A DNA stretch of 64,000 bases from Rotaria socialis (GCA_905331475.1 CAJNYU010001127.1:310001-374000), one strand, 5' to 3'; counted from the stretch's first letter, positions 1 to 13,802 are shown. A program made the numbers and translations. The notes: a model not told the origin generated them from the letters alone.

Positions 1-2470
1 CGTCATCAATAAAATTAAAAGTTAAGAATAGCATTGATTGATTGCAACTTAGGTACTTACTATAGAGTAGTTTCAGTTGCAACAATTATCAAAGTAATTC
101 TGTCATACAATCAAAATTGTCTACTATAGTTACCATCAAAGATTCATATCTCGGCATTCTCCTTCGGCTATGACAATAAGAGTATTCTTTTGTACTTTCG
201 ATATGATGAATTGTTGGGTAGAATAGTAAGCATACTAAAAAGACAAATGACTTGTAAGTAGTGGCAATGACCTAGATCCACTTGAACTATAAGTGTCCTA
301 GTCTTATCGTCACTTTTTCAAGTTTACGTTTTAGTTCGATTCACATCGGTGAGTCAATTCATCACTCATTTATAATCTCAAATGTATTTTATATTTTATA
401 AAAGAATGAGATAGCTACATAAAATATGTTGATAATAAGTGTACAATGAAATAAGAATATAGTTTTAACTATTGAAAAACTATTTGTGCAATCCAAAAAA
501 AATATAATTCATAAATTTAAAAAAATGTTCTTATAAACCGTCAAGAACAACATATGTTCAAAAATTTTGACTGGATATTAGATTTCATCGAAACTACATA
601 TTTTCATTCCAAAAATAAATACTTAAACTACTTATTTGGCACTGTGTAAATGCCAGATGATTTACTGATGCTAAGTACAGCGATTAATTATGAAATTTAG
701 CTATTAGATATATTTTTATGTGCATTTGTCTAGTTCATCTTCTTTCAGTTCTATTAGTTGTAACTAATCGCGGATGATTGATGTTATCCATTATCGTTGT
801 AGATGATATCTACGATATGAATTGTAAGTAACAACCAAATTCGACACGATTTTTATCTTATTTTCTTTTCTATAGTTGAATATTAGATGAGAACGTTGTT
901 ACAAACGAATAGTTTTCACGTAAAATCCACCAAAAGGTGACTGAATACTATTTTGAAACCTTGAAATACGACATTTGTGATATCTTCGACCATGAATTCA
1001 TTTTTTTAAGTAGAAACCATCAAATTGAAATGACATTGACTTTGCTAAATTGTTGCCATGATTTTTTTGCCTAATTCTGTATGAAAGAGTAAGTCAAGAA
1101 GTGTTTTCCATGTACATTTATTATTATTACAATTGAAAAATATGCTCTCAATTAAATATAGCTTCAGTATGTTTCTTACTGTGTGTTGCCAGACATCTTT
1201 GTAAATAGAACCACAGGTCATCACCTCTGAAGACAGAGCACAAGGCGTAGATAGTTTTCAACATAGCGAACTGCTCAATATAGGTATGATTCGTAGTTAA
1301 TTTAAAAAGCAAAGAGAGCATAATATTCTACAGACCTTCTTCCTAATTATAGCCTTGGCTATCAGTCTATTTAATTTTCATGATAAGAGATGAACGTAAA
1401 TGATCTATTTTATCAGGATTCTCGCGTCGCAAATTTCAAAAGTGTAAACTATTTTTTAGTAGAATGATATTTTCTTGAATTCGTTGCTAGAAAATGATGA
1501 TGTGCCAAAAGAGAAGTTTTCTATGCTAACAATTTTTATTATTACAGTTTGACTGCATGAAAAAACAACAACCAAAAGCACCGACAAATTATCATTACTT
1601 TTACTAAAATTAATTTATAAAGTTTGATAAAAAAAAGGAGTTTTATTTGAGAATTATTTAATATTAATCCGTTGAATGCTTTACACTATCTATGAATATC
1701 GTTTAATTTGATCTAATTAGCGTTGTGTAGCGGTTTAAGAAATAAATTATTGGCTACTATTTAATTAGTGTATGAATTCGATGTTTTTGTTTTTATGGTA
1801 GATGATTCTTAGGAAAACATCATTGTCTAAAATTAAAACAGAACGTCATTGATATAAATAATTGAAAAAATGATGATGCACATGGAATTGTAAAATATTT
1901 TTCTGATATCATTAGATACAAGCTTCTACTCTTTGTTCTTTTGATTTTGGACTGTTCAATGGTAATGACAATTCTTATACGAAACCTGAGCTATTCATTT
2001 GTAGATATGGTTTAATGAGTTACATTTCTACGTTATTTTAATTGAATATCTCGTTACAAATATCTACAGTTTTTCGCGAAAAATATTCTGATATTTCTTA
2101 TTATATGACAGATAAATTCAAAAAACTCCACACAAGTGAAATATATTTCGACTAGAAAAAGCTGTTTAATCATATAATTCATGGTGATATTGTGCCTTTT
2201 CTCTTAACATACTATAGCTTTCTAATCATTTACCATCTCTTGATGTTTTATTTGTAAATACTGTGTTCGATTAACAACCGTATCAAGTCATTGTTAGATA
2301 AATTTGAATATTTTGTTCATGAAAGTGATTAGCAACTATTTTAAAATCTTTTAAAATCAGCGTTGACTGATCAACACTGGCATTGAACGAATGATTTTTC
2401 AATGCAAATAAACGTGAATCAAATTTATTTTCAAGGTGGTTGATCAATTTTTTTGAATTGTCTACACAGT
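1..2470. other. AT-rich stretch without recognisable gene
   Basis: Both strands are broken by frequent stops and I see no exon with family similarity. The stretch has homopolymer runs but no clear tandem array or terminal repeat. It may be decayed mobile DNA like the relic that follows it. Confidence 0.5.
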
Positions 2471-2479
2471 ATGAAAAGT

Positions 2480-2985
2480 GAGATTAATGATGTAATATTA
2501 TTCGTAGAGCTTGCGTTCTTTGGTTTTTAATGTCTTCATGAGATATCGTACATACAAAGTTCTTTTTAGGACATGTAGATGTGTGATATCCTTCAGTTTG
2601 ACATTCACGACATATTATTGCTGCATATAACCATGCAGAATATCATTTACCACTGATAAGAGCATACGCATCATGGAAAACTTTCGTAGCAAAATTGTCT
2701 GATTTGAAATCAATTCGAATGATACTTAGCTATTTTTCATTTTTATCATGAAGTTCTTGCAATCGAGAGACTGTCTAGACATCAAAGTAATTATGTTCGA
2801 AAAATCTCTTGTAAGAATTTTGTGTCATTTTCAGTGAAGGGAATTATTAAAACGCGTAGTGATGATTTTGTTGTTACTGGTGATAGAAACTGATCAGTTC
2901 TTGGATTGTTAAAGCAATTTTCGATTCGAAGGCATTGCATGTTCTGAAAGCACTTGTGTCGTTCACCAATGTTTAAATTCAATTT
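2480..2985 (-). pseudogene. Decayed retroelement-like relic with CCHC zinc knuckle
   Basis: On the minus strand about 170 codons still read like protein, in two frames and with at least one in-frame stop. The upstream part (about 2980-2795) contains RVLIIPFTENDTKFLQEIF. The downstream part (about 2720-2490) runs through a domain-like stretch and then CRECQTEGYHTSTC, a zinc-knuckle pattern of the C-x2-C-x5-H-x4-C type, followed by a Lys-rich tail. An RNA-binding-like domain before a zinc knuckle is typical of gag or ORF1 proteins of retroelements. No reverse transcriptase is visible nearby. The assignment to a retroelement is inferred from the knuckle and the decay; a broken cellular zinc-knuckle gene is the alternative. 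Confidence 0.4.
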
Positions 2986-2999
2986 TCCATTCTGAAGAA

Positions 3000-4128
3000 G
3001 TCATTATATCGTTATTGGTAGAATTTAACGAGTTAGTTCTTCAGCAGTTCGATAACGGAGGAATGAATAAAATAAAATATATTAAATCATCAGTATCGCT
3101 GAATGCAATAAGTTATTTTTTGTTGATATAGTAACATCCGATGAACTGAGATTCTCAAAATATAGTTCCACTGTAAAATACTTGAATTCGTGATGACATA
3201 ATAATAAATTTGTTTGTTACGCTCAATCGTGGACTCAATGTCAACTCACTATTTGATGCTATGTTATTATTTTATATGTTAATTCTGATTGTGTATTTTT
3301 ATTGGAATACTCAATAAAGAAAAACATGTTACGAATTACTAAATTATTATTCATTAATTATATTTTTAAACATATTATTCTTGCTTTATAACTAGCAAAA
3401 ACAATGAATAGTCTTTTTCAAAATTGATTCATTTAAACTATAAAAATATTGCCTTTTCGTAGGATTGTTTTCACTGATTTATTGAACATTATAACCAATA
3501 TTCTTTAACTCTACAGAATTAACAGTCACTTAACTGAACATCCACGTACCTGTACCTGTACAAATCCCTGATAAGCTTTCAATTGTTGAAATTTTCTTCA
3601 TACATTAACTACTTTTTATGCATTTCCTAGATTACATAGAGTGTGATAGATAGAAAAAAAAGCTAGAGAATTTATTTTTGACATCAATAGTTCGGTTTGA
3701 TATCTCACAGACTATTTTATTCATCATTCTCTATTAAAGTACATGACTATTTACGATACTTACTCAAATTACTAAATCGGTTATGTTCAGATGAAGAAAG
3801 GATCTGTTGTATTTTGAGCTACTATTGGGTTGAAAATAATCGTTATTCTAATAGGCAATCCACCTGACTCCATTGTTTAGCTCATTCAAAATTCAATGTT
3901 GTTTTCGGATTAAAAAAGAAACTAATCGACTTGATATGATTTCTGTTGTTATGCTATACTCTCATGCATTACGTTGTATGTTACAAGTACGAATATTGAA
4001 GAAACGTCTATTTTTAAAACTGATTTAAAATCAACTAATAATGTAGTCACATGATTACAACGAACGAGAATTCTTTTTTTTTTAGTTTTTTAAATAATAC
4101 AAATAATCGAAAAGAACCAGAAAAAACG
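3000..4128. other. Intergenic, downstream of SART3
   Basis: No coding exon is visible. It lies 3' of SART3, so its right end probably holds that gene's 3' UTR. Confidence 0.5.
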
Positions 4129-7100
4129 TTATTTGTTATTCAAAAGCATTTTTCTAAAGTCATCATTACTCATTGTACTTGTAGTCGTTGATGTTGTTGG
4201 ATTATCCGGCGTGTTGCTTGTTCTTGTAACTTTTCTTGGTACTAATGAGATTTGAGAATGACCTCTACCTCTTGGTCCTGATGATTTTGGTGCTTCACCT
4301 AATGACGCTGCTCTTGGGGCTGCTGATGTAATTTGCTCTTTACGCTTTGGTGGATTGCTAATTGCAACGCTGATTCTGTGTCCATCGATTTCTGCTCCAT
4401 CAACTTTAAGTACAGCATTTGAAGCTTCTTTTGCATCATCAAATTCGATATAAGCAAGTCCTTTGGATTTTCCACTTTTGTGCGTAACTAATCGAGCATC
4501 TCTCGCTTTAAATCCATTCTCTGCAAATAAACTTTCAATTTGTTCTTTCGTTGTTGAAAATGCTAAATTCGATACGAATAATTTGTTTTGTTCTAAACTT
4601 GTAGCATATTTTAATTTTTTTGTTAGATCATTGGATATGGCTCTATTTGGATCATAAACACTAACATACATTGGTCGATCATTTATTTTTGTATGATCTA
4701 ATTTCAATGCTTGACGAGCACCTTCACTTGTAACAAAATCGACATAACCGAAACCTTTTGACTTACCAGACCATTCATGTTTAACAATACGGATTTCTTT
4801 TATTTCACCAGCTGACGAGAGTGCTTTGCGTATTGCATCGTCTTCCACTTCAAAGGGTAAATTAGCGACAAATACAGTATTTAAATGGTCACTATCACTT
4901 TCAGATCTACCCACTGAAGATAAAATTGAACTTGAATGTTGTAGAGTTGGTGGAAGTGGAGGTGGAGGTGGAGGTGGTATCTTAAAGCCTTCACTATCGA
5001 TTGTTGAAGCTTGAGGTTTCTTTTTAACACTTTGCGTTTCTTCAGGTGATAATTTTCGTTTGCGAGGCGATAGATGTTGTTGCTGTTGAGTAGTATTACC
5101 ATTAGCTTGAAGTGATGGTGCAGCTAAAGCAAAGGTAATTATAGATTTGTTATTCTGAGAAATAAAATTGAACTAATACGATGACATTTAATTTATCCAG
5201 AGGCACAATTTCAAAATAAATTTTGAAAGAAAAAAGTCATTGAATATTTCTAAGCTTGTTTTTCAGAATCATATATTTATATTTCATTAAACGTCAGAGA
5301 TATAGATAAATGATATCGATATAGTTTAACTTAAGAAAGATCTCTTCGAAATTATCATTGCTTAATTATACATAATATATATTAGACAAGTATTTGATTG
5401 TAATCAAATAAATTGGTAGACATTGATCCAGTTTTATTTACGTATTGCTGACTCATGTGTATCCGTTAAATTTAATGTTCATATCTCAATATTTGTCTAT
5501 TGTTTCTACTGTTCTAACCAATTGTATTATGAAGAAAACAAAAGATACCAGACTGTTTATTTTAGTTTTACAGAAACGGTTTAAAAATTTCTCGTTATGA
5601 AAATAATTTTAATTTTTTCAAAACACATTATATGATGTAATTAAGATATCTGAATTTCTGCGCAATGTTTCGTTATTCTTACTTGTATCCATTTTATTCT
5701 CGGAGATCTTTGCTGGTTTTTGTTTAATTTCTTTTTGCTTGTCTTTATCGATTTGTTTTTTATTATTTTTATTTGGTGGTTTTTGTTGTTGTTGTCGTTT
5801 AGGTTTTTCAATGGGAATAATTTTACTTTTAATCTGTTTTAATTTGTCGTTAGTTTCTTTTAATTGTTGTATAGTTCCATATTTCTTTTCATGTTCCAAT
5901 AATATATCACAAATGATTAATGGATAATCCATGGTTTGTACATGATTTAATGCACGATATAATACCTTTCTGGCACGTTTTTCATCTCCATACTGAATTT
6001 CCATGTAATAATAGATTCTCCATAAATTTGATATCATTTCATTATGTGAATTATTCATTAATATTCGACCATTCCATATCTGTCTTGCATGATCAATTGA
6101 ATTAAATGATTTTGTTTCCAAATGAATCCAATATAATTCTATTTTGCCATTATATTTTAAAAATAGATTTGGATCTTTTGATAATGAAAATAATTCTTGA
6201 TATTGATCACATGCATATTCACATATATGACGAATTTCTTCTTTTAATAATTCACATTGCTCATTATTATTTGATAATAATTCCTGATCATAATGACGTC
6301 GACGATATTGAATATAAGCTAATTGTAAATCAACAAATGAAACAAAATTTGTTGGATCTGAATTAAGCGCACGATCATAGATTTTTTTCAATTCAGAATG
6401 ATCAATGGTTTTATTGAATTCCATGTATTCAGCATAACGAATCCATAGTGTTGCTACCCATGGACAATTTCGTACAGCACGTTGAAATATAGATTGTAGA
6501 ATATTCGTAGATGTTAAATATTCTTCAGCAAAATCAAGATAAGAAAGCCATAAATCACCATCAAGACAATTGTCAACTAAAATAAAAATAATGAAATACG
6601 TTCTTATTCAAGAGATGATTAGTGAACTTTTTCATGAAAATATTTCATGACGTCGTATAATCAAAATAGTATGTAGATTGAACCTGGCAAAATTTATAGT
6701 CTTAGTATTCTGAACTATGTGTTATATACTGTCGAAAATATTGTGGAAGTCTTTCCAAAGTTTTAGTTTGTATCTCTGAAAGAGAAAAATTAATGTAAAT
6801 AGTTCATTGAAATATTTAGTTTTAATTCATAAAGATTAAATGAATCTTCTTGTAACATGAGCTCATGTAAAAATAATGAATTATTAGTAATATTTCAAAT
6901 TAATCAAAATTCACAAAACTAATGCTTATTGAAATTTCCAATATTTTCCAAATCTCATCAATAGACATCCAAAATTAAATCAGATAAAAACAAAAGTTTT
7001 CTTCGAATTGAGTATTTTGCTCAAATTCGACTTAGATAAAACTTTTGTTTCGAAAGAAGACTTGAAGCCTTTTTATTTTAATTCTAAATTCATACCAATA

Positions 7101-8035
7101 GCTCGTTCATATAAACATTGAATGCGTGTAGGTTCTTTTTCAGATTCAATATATTTTCTATAGGTTGGTACACTTCTTTTTGTATCTTCTAATTCTTGTT
7201 CAAATTTTTCACATTCTTTTAATCGTTGAATAGCACGATCTAAATCATCTTTTAATGTTAAATCATATTTTTCATTGTAATTTGTTGGTAAATATTCTTT
7301 ATATTGTTGACAAAATTCATTATAATCTGTATAATAAACTGTATCCATTCCACGTAATGGGATTGATAATTGTCGACGATATAATGTTAAAATATAGTCG
7401 ACATGTTGAGCAATTTTTTCTTTTAAATCATTATTTGCGTTTGTCTGATAATTTAATAATATTCCTTCTAATATAGCTTTTTCAGTTTCAATATAAGCTG
7501 CCCATAAAAGACTACCGTCAGTTAAATGAAGAGCACATGAACTAAGTCCACGTTCAAATAAATTTCGAAGTTCCTCCATAGAATTCAATGATATATAATA
7601 TGGTATACGATATTGAACATACTCAATCCATATCATAACGGATAAATAATCATTAATAGCACGTTCAAACAGTTGAACGAATTCTTTTTTTTCTTCTGAA
7701 TTCGATACTAACAATAGAGTTTCATCGTGAATCCAATCAAGCCAAAGTTTTTCAGTTAATGGAAATAATTCGGACATTGTTTGACGAGCAAAACGTAAAT
7801 GTTCAAGATTAGTATATTGACGAGCTAAATTAATATAATCAATATGTGCTTGATAATTATACGGACTAGATTTAACTGCATCACGAAGTACAACTAATTC
7901 AGCTTCTTGTTTACTATCATCGATTTGTTCGTCAGCTGAATCTTCTGATGTACTATCGTCATCGGTATCATTATCATCACTATCATCTTCCATATTGTCT
8001 TTACTTATTTCCATTTCTTCATCATCAGATGCCAT
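4129..8035 (-). CDS. SART3: SART3 / Tip110 homologue (U4/U6 snRNP recycling factor)
   Basis: Three exons: 8035-7096, 6576-5683 and 5123-4129. They join in phase to 2829 bases, 942 residues (human SART3 is about 960). The first 40-odd residues are very acidic. HAT-type helical repeats follow to about residue 550, with aromatic motifs such as LWLDWIHDE, LWLSYLDFAEEY and NLWRIYYYMEIQYG. Exon 3 carries a basic nuclear-localisation-like stretch (PRKRKLSPEE) and a proline run, then two RRMs from about residue 695: RNP2 VFVANL with RNP1 KSKGFGYVDF, and RNP2 LFVSNL with RNP1 KSKGLAYIEF. The last residues, MSNDDFRKMLLNNK, match the LSm-interaction tail of SART3/Prp24. The family rebinds U6 to U4 snRNA and recruits deubiquitinases in the nucleus. 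The exon 2 end was set at the strong donor at 5682, paired with the acceptor ending at 5124, because this keeps the frame. Confidence 0.93.
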
Positions 8036-8945
8036 ATTTTAATATATCTAAAATTTAAAAAAGAATGTATAAATTATAAATCACGATATATTTTACAGTT
8101 TTTAGTTAGAAATTACTTGTAGTAAAAAAAAATGTTTTCCTCAAAGTATCTCTATCGACACCACAATTAATTTATAGTACTTTTCACATTCATTGTCTAT
8201 TCAAATTCAAACTCAGTTACAAAAAACTCGAAGTTAGTTATTTCGATGTAGACCTTTCTGATCTTTGTCTTTTACTTTCTTTTTAACCAAGTAGAAAACT
8301 TTAAATAAGATCTTGAGACAGATTTTGCTTTTTTTTTAATAAATAGAAAACTCAATGGAAGTCTTAAATGTCTATAACATTATCCTTGAAGTTTTCTTTA
8401 TAAATATTATCAAAATAGCCAGATAAAAGAAATCATTAGGCTATAATAGCTCTTATCAATCGACTAATAAGTTTAAATATGAGCTCGTAGTTATGACTCT
8501 CTGTAACTAAGTTAGTTTGATCTAGATTTATTATTGCCGTTGGGACAATTTAAAACTATGTTACTATATCTCACTTAATTTCATTCTCACTCAGAATTGA
8601 AAATTCTGTTTTTTTCTTTTTTCTTATTCAAAATCTAAAATCTTGCGTTTCTAATTAGAAAAACAACTAGTAAATCTAAACATTTTAATTTTATTGCTAA
8701 AAATCATGAAGTCAAAACAAACAAAAAGAAAAACATATCTGACAAATGTTTTAATTAAAAGAGAGAGAGAGAGATAGAAACAGAGAAATATTAATAGATA
8801 TAATACATGAGAAAAATATATACGTATAAATGTGCAAGTTCTCTTAGATAAAGAATAGGAAGTGTGCGAATAAGCACATGCACACCGAGGAGAAAACACT
8901 GAAAATAGAATAAAAACTGAATAGTGAAAGACTCTCTCTATGAAT
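8036..8945. other. Intergenic: SART3 upstream region and NOS1AP 3' side
   Basis: Both flanking genes are on the minus strand, so this gap holds the SART3 promoter and the NOS1AP 3' UTR. A short (GA)n tract lies at about 8760-8775. I see no further gene. Confidence 0.5.
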
Positions 8946-11843
8946 TTATTTCATCAATGGATCAAATTCTGTTGTTACTGTTCGAAGTGGACTTTGAGTA
9001 AAAGCCGAATTTGTGAAAGATGACGAACTAGTCGGTTTTTTATTATGATAAAGATATGGATCAATGTTCGATGAATCTTGAGATTTTTTTTTCTTTGAAA
9101 TTTTAATTGAAGCTGATGAAGAACGAGATGATGAAGTTAGTGATGAAGATGTTGAACAATACGCAGATATATGTTGTTGACAATTTGAAGTATCGTTAGC
9201 TGATAGAGATTGCGTTGTTAAATCATCAGTTATTGAAAATGTTTTCGTTGAATTATTTAATTGTTGATCGTGAAAGTGTGGTAAAAATGGATCAGATATA
9301 CTTTCTGATGATATTTCTTTTCCTTTGCCAGAGTCAGGTGAATCACTTGACAAACATTGCTGATTCGATGGACTTGATGATGTTAATGCTGAAAAAAATG
9401 ATGGGAAAAGTAATAAATCAGTTGGACGTGATGGTGAAATTTTTATTGGATCAATATTATTATTCATTAATTTCATTTCAAGTTCATTTGTATAGAGCAA
9501 TAATTGTTGAATATGCGTTAATAATTCTCGATTTCGTTGAAGTAATTGAGTATTTTTGTTCTAAAAAAAGAAAATTTTGACAATTTTTTTTGTATATATC
9601 AAGGATCTATTTCTTAACAAACCTGTGCATCAATACGAGCCATTATTTCGATATTTAATTGGTCTTTGATTAATTTAATTTGATTAAATGCTAATTCAGA
9701 TTCGTTTTGCATTTGTTGTATTTGTTCTTGCATAAATTGCATTTGATGTTTAAGTGTAAATTCACTTGATGAATGAGATTGAAATAGATTTACTGATTTG
9801 CTATCACCAGCTGGTGGAAACTTAATACACAACGAAAAACATAAAAAATAAAATTTCTGCGAAACAATTTACCGTGGGTGTTTGAACACTTTGTACATAA
9901 CGTTCAGCTTTTTCAATAGGATCCATGTTAGGTGCAAGCGTTTCACGATTGACTTGTTTGCCTTAGCAAATAGAAATATAAATTCAAAATACTGAGAAGA
10001 AAAAGAATTATACTTGATAAATCATTTTCCGATGAATTAGAATCAATTTTAGTTGGACTTGAAACTTTTTTAGTATCGTTAATATCATTTGATTCCATTA
10101 TTTGAGATGATGGTGTTTGTTGTCGTTGTTGTAATGCTAATTTATGGCAAACTTCGAATGCTTGGCCAATTGTACGTACAATACGCATCGCTTCATTCTA
10201 TGAATGAAAGAATGTGATTGTTTTCTTTAGTAATTATTGAATGTGAATGTTTCCGCACAATTATACTCAACATGAGATCGTACCTGTTTCTTTTTTTGTT
10301 TTTAGTATTGATGAAAAAAAAGAAACATTCTATGCATAAAGATTGAAATACTTTTTTTCCCAATCTAATCTATTAGTTTAAAATAACATGAAACTATGTT
10401 TCGATGCATTTAACTTTTAACGTCCTTCTTGCTGAATGCACAATCAGATATAAATAATATCATGGTTCTTAATTTCACCGTCAGTGTAGTCACAAATTGA
10501 TTGATCATATCAAGTTCCTACGTGTTTCATTTATGAATCGAACAGAAGAAAAAGAATCTATGCATATACATATCGATCATCCTTGAGATTGAGAAAAAAA
10601 AATTACGGATTAAACAATTTTTTAATAACTGGAAAATAAATTCTATTTGATGATAGCACCATTATAGAATGATTGACCATTTTCCATGTGAGATAAATCT
10701 CTATGTAATTAATCATTGGTTGTCTCGCTATATATGCTTCAATCTAAGGAATACAATATATAGAACCCAAGAGATCCGTACTTTGGTATTGACATGTATG
10801 TTGATCGATTCCTTCGTTTGATATTTCATTAGAAGAATACGAAATTTGTAGGAAAATAAGTAACATGAAAATGATCAAAATATTTCAAAAACAAAATTCT
10901 ATCAGAATAGTTTAAATTATCTGAATAGACTTAAATTTTAGATTCATATATTTCTCTTACATATAATACATCATCATTTCAGTTGATGAACAGACGTCTC
11001 GAGACAAAATAATGATTATTAATAGAATTCTAGGATTTTTCCTTCTCATTAAATAATCTTGTTTTAAGACAACGAAGATAAATCGAGTACATCCACAAGG
11101 ACGAGATAAAAATTATTTTTCTGTCTCTCGTATAAGAGATTAATTTATTTTCAATTGATTTACCTTTTTGTAAGCTTTGAAGACATTGCAACGAAATGAA
11201 TTATTGACATTATCACGTGCAATAAAACTGAAAATTTTCAAATCTTGACTATCATGTGATACATAAAATACTCTAAAAATATAAAATACAATGAAATATA
11301 CGCTCGTGTGTCTTTGTATCATTCACTAATACCGATAAATTGGATGTTCCATAATGAAAAGTTTATTTTCATCAAAATGTGAATCTTTCTAAAAGAAAAG
11401 AAAACTTACTTGAACAAAGTTGTCTAGCATCAAGAAGCTTTTTTACTCTTACCGTCTTCTTTTTTGATAGACAAACTTTTATCCCATTGACAGATATTAA
11501 TAAATTCACTTTACGTTTTGTTACGGCTTTTGCTTTGAATTCATACTAAATATTCAAAAGAAGCATATTACATTTAATTTCAATTAATATCTAGTTTTAT
11601 CTTACACGAATACGACGCATAGCAGTAACAATTTCAACTCTACTTGCCGGTTTAGGTACTTCAACTGAGCCGATGAACTAAAAGCAAATGAAACAAACGG
11701 ATATTTCGTAAGATTTTTAAATTTAGTTGTACTTTTGCATCGTATAGTATTCCATGTTGAAATGCTTCATCATTATGCAATGGGATTTTACTATCGTAGC
11801 CATCTTCAGACATCGGATCGTAGTCACGATTTTTAGCTGACAT
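8946..11843 (-). CDS. NOS1AP: NOS1AP / CAPON-like PTB-domain adaptor
   Basis: Nine exons join in phase: 11843-11733, 11677-11606, 11545-11453, 11388-11333, 11272-11164, 10197-10014, 9961-9873, 9820-9623, 9560-8946; 1527 bases, 508 residues (human about 500). The N-terminal PTB domain covers about residues 20-185, with family blocks [57 protein letters not shown] and [20 protein letters not shown] Gln-rich coiled coil follows ([37 protein letters not shown]), then a Ser-rich, probably disordered tail. In vertebrates the adaptor links neuronal NO synthase to other partners; the worm relative acts with dystrophin at muscle. The C-terminus here is FDPLMK, with no PDZ-ligand-like end such as the vertebrate EIAV, so NOS binding through that route is not supported. 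A second strong donor lies inside intron 3 (about 11407), but using it breaks the frame. Confidence 0.92.
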
Positions 11844-12836
11844 GAGAAGTGATCTAAAGAGATGCGTAGAAACATTTTTTTCGGAATGAACAAAGACAAT
11901 TTAACTTGATCTTTCATCAAATTTTTATCGGCTGATGATTTCAACTAATTATTTATATTTTCAGTGTTGTTTTTAAGTTTGATTGATGAAAAATTATATT
12001 TTTACTTTAAAAATGATTAGAAGATTGAATGAAAAAAAATAATTATAAATATTTAGTAGATGTCACTGGAATCTGAAACTATCTTCGTATATTTTTCGAT
12101 TCATATAATGACAAGTTTGCTTGCAATAGGATCTATTGGGAGAATGATAGTTCTATTTTCTATATTGCATGGTTGAATAATAGAATCTTTCTTGAAAATT
12201 ATAGTTGACAGAATATTAAAAAAAAGTTCGACTCGTATGATGTACAGCAAACATTTCTCAACTGATACTGACCTTACAAGGTAATTATACGAAATGAACT
12301 ATTCTAAGTTTTACTTGTTAAAACAGCTAATCAATCTTAATTTGTTTGAAAAAAAAAGAGCCAGAAGAAGATACTACCCGCTGATACTTTATCACTTACA
12401 AAGGTAAACAGATGCAATCATCTTGAAAGAACTAACATATATCCCTGAATAAATTTCCTTGTTATTTCTAATTGTCTTTCTCTTGTTCGAAGATGAAGTG
12501 CTACAGGTCTCTTGACATCTGTCACACTTGTCATTTTTTTTCTCTAAATGAATATGACTGAACTTGCGTGATACCATTGCATACATACGTATAAAGTGTT
12601 ACAACTAACATGTACATTCATATGTATGGTATGTACTGTGATGCACACACATGTCATTTGCTCATTACTACCAACATATTTAAAAAAAAATATATAAAGA
12701 CGAGCTCTCCTTACTCGATAATGATGATGGTATCATGTTATAATATACATTTTTCTTCGCTGTTACATACAAGTAGTTTTACTCTAATATCAATATGAAA
12801 TATTAGAGCCCATTTATCAAATTCACTATATTTATA
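11844..12836. other. Intergenic upstream of NOS1AP
   Basis: AT-rich, no supported exon. It probably contains the NOS1AP promoter and 5' UTR. Confidence 0.45.
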
Positions 12837-12957
12837 GGGTAAATAGACTTTTGATCCCCAAAAAAATGACTATTGATCACCAAAAATAGATACGAATGAT
12901 CCCCAATCTATTTTATTGTGAAATGATCACAAAAAAAGATATATTTGATCACCAATT
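12837..12957. repeat. Left terminal inverted repeat with GATC ladder
   Basis: Contains the blocks TGATCCCC, TGATCACC, TGATCCCC, TGATCACA and TGATCACC at roughly 20-25 base spacing. It pairs with the right arm at about 13270-13412. Confidence 0.8.
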
Positions 12958-13269
12958 TGCTTTTTGTGGAATGAATGGTAGAGTTGTGGTAGATAACGTG
13001 TTTATCTCAAAAGACAACAGATTGATAAGACATAGTTAAACAATAATCATAATTCGATCAAAATGATCTCATTAACTGAGAATAGTTACACAAAATGTTC
13101 TATCATAACAATGCAGAAAACTAAAAATGTGAAGTACAAAAAAAGTTCGAACAGCATGGTTACCATGATTTTGGTAGAACATACTTTCTGCTTCCATTGT
13201 TTATTGTATTTTGTGTAACTATAGTTGTTATTTATTATTCTATCTCTTATTGTATTGATAATAAATTCG

Positions 13270-13412
13270 GTGATCGAATATATATTTTTTGTGATCATTT
13301 CACAATAAAATAGATTGGGGATCATTTGTACATTTTTTTGGTGATCATTTCGCAACTAACACATTTTGGTGATCAATAGTCATTTTTTTGGGGATCATTT
13401 GTCTATTTACCC
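13270..13412. repeat. Right terminal inverted repeat with GATC ladder
   Basis: Reverse complement of the left arm, plus one additional TGATCACC unit near 13350. The outer 50 bases match the left arm almost exactly. Confidence 0.8.
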
Positions 13413-13802
13413 AAAAAAAAATGGTATTAACTTACATCAAATAAAATTAAGTCAATATAACGCCGCCGTTAGAAAATATTATTTCTTAAGAATAATATTA
13501 CATTGATAAATTATTATTATGTTGAATGAAAACTTTTCTTTTTTATTAATAAAATTGAAAATAATTAAAACAGAAAATTACAACTTTTTTTAATTTTAAA
13601 GAAGTTCTATTTATTTCAAAACACATAAAACTACATAGGCATTAATAGTAAGCTAAATGAAGAAAAGAGTTTATTCTTGACTAGAAAAAAAAGAATTTTT
13701 TTTTCGTAGAACGTTTGTGCATTCAGCTGCTTTACAGACACATATACATCTATATATAAATATTAACATGCAAGTACAATTGTTTTGTTGTTGTGCATCT
13801 TC

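Larger units (their letters stand above)
12837..13412. mobile_element. Non-autonomous DNA transposon (MITE-like) with long TIRs
   Basis: The element begins GGGTAAATAGAC and ends with the reverse complement, GTCTATTTACCC. The inverted arms run about 115-130 bases inward. Each arm is built of spaced TGATC(C/A)CC motifs; the right arm has one extra unit. The middle (about 12970-13280) has no transposase. I see no clear target-site duplication, so the superfamily is open. It lies between NOS1AP and a small orphan gene and does not interrupt either. Confidence 0.8.

Noticed and set aside
5739-6366. Open frames on the plus strand within SART3 exon 2
   Set aside because: They are antisense shadows of a well-supported HAT-domain exon and show Ile/Leu/His-rich composition without any family pattern.
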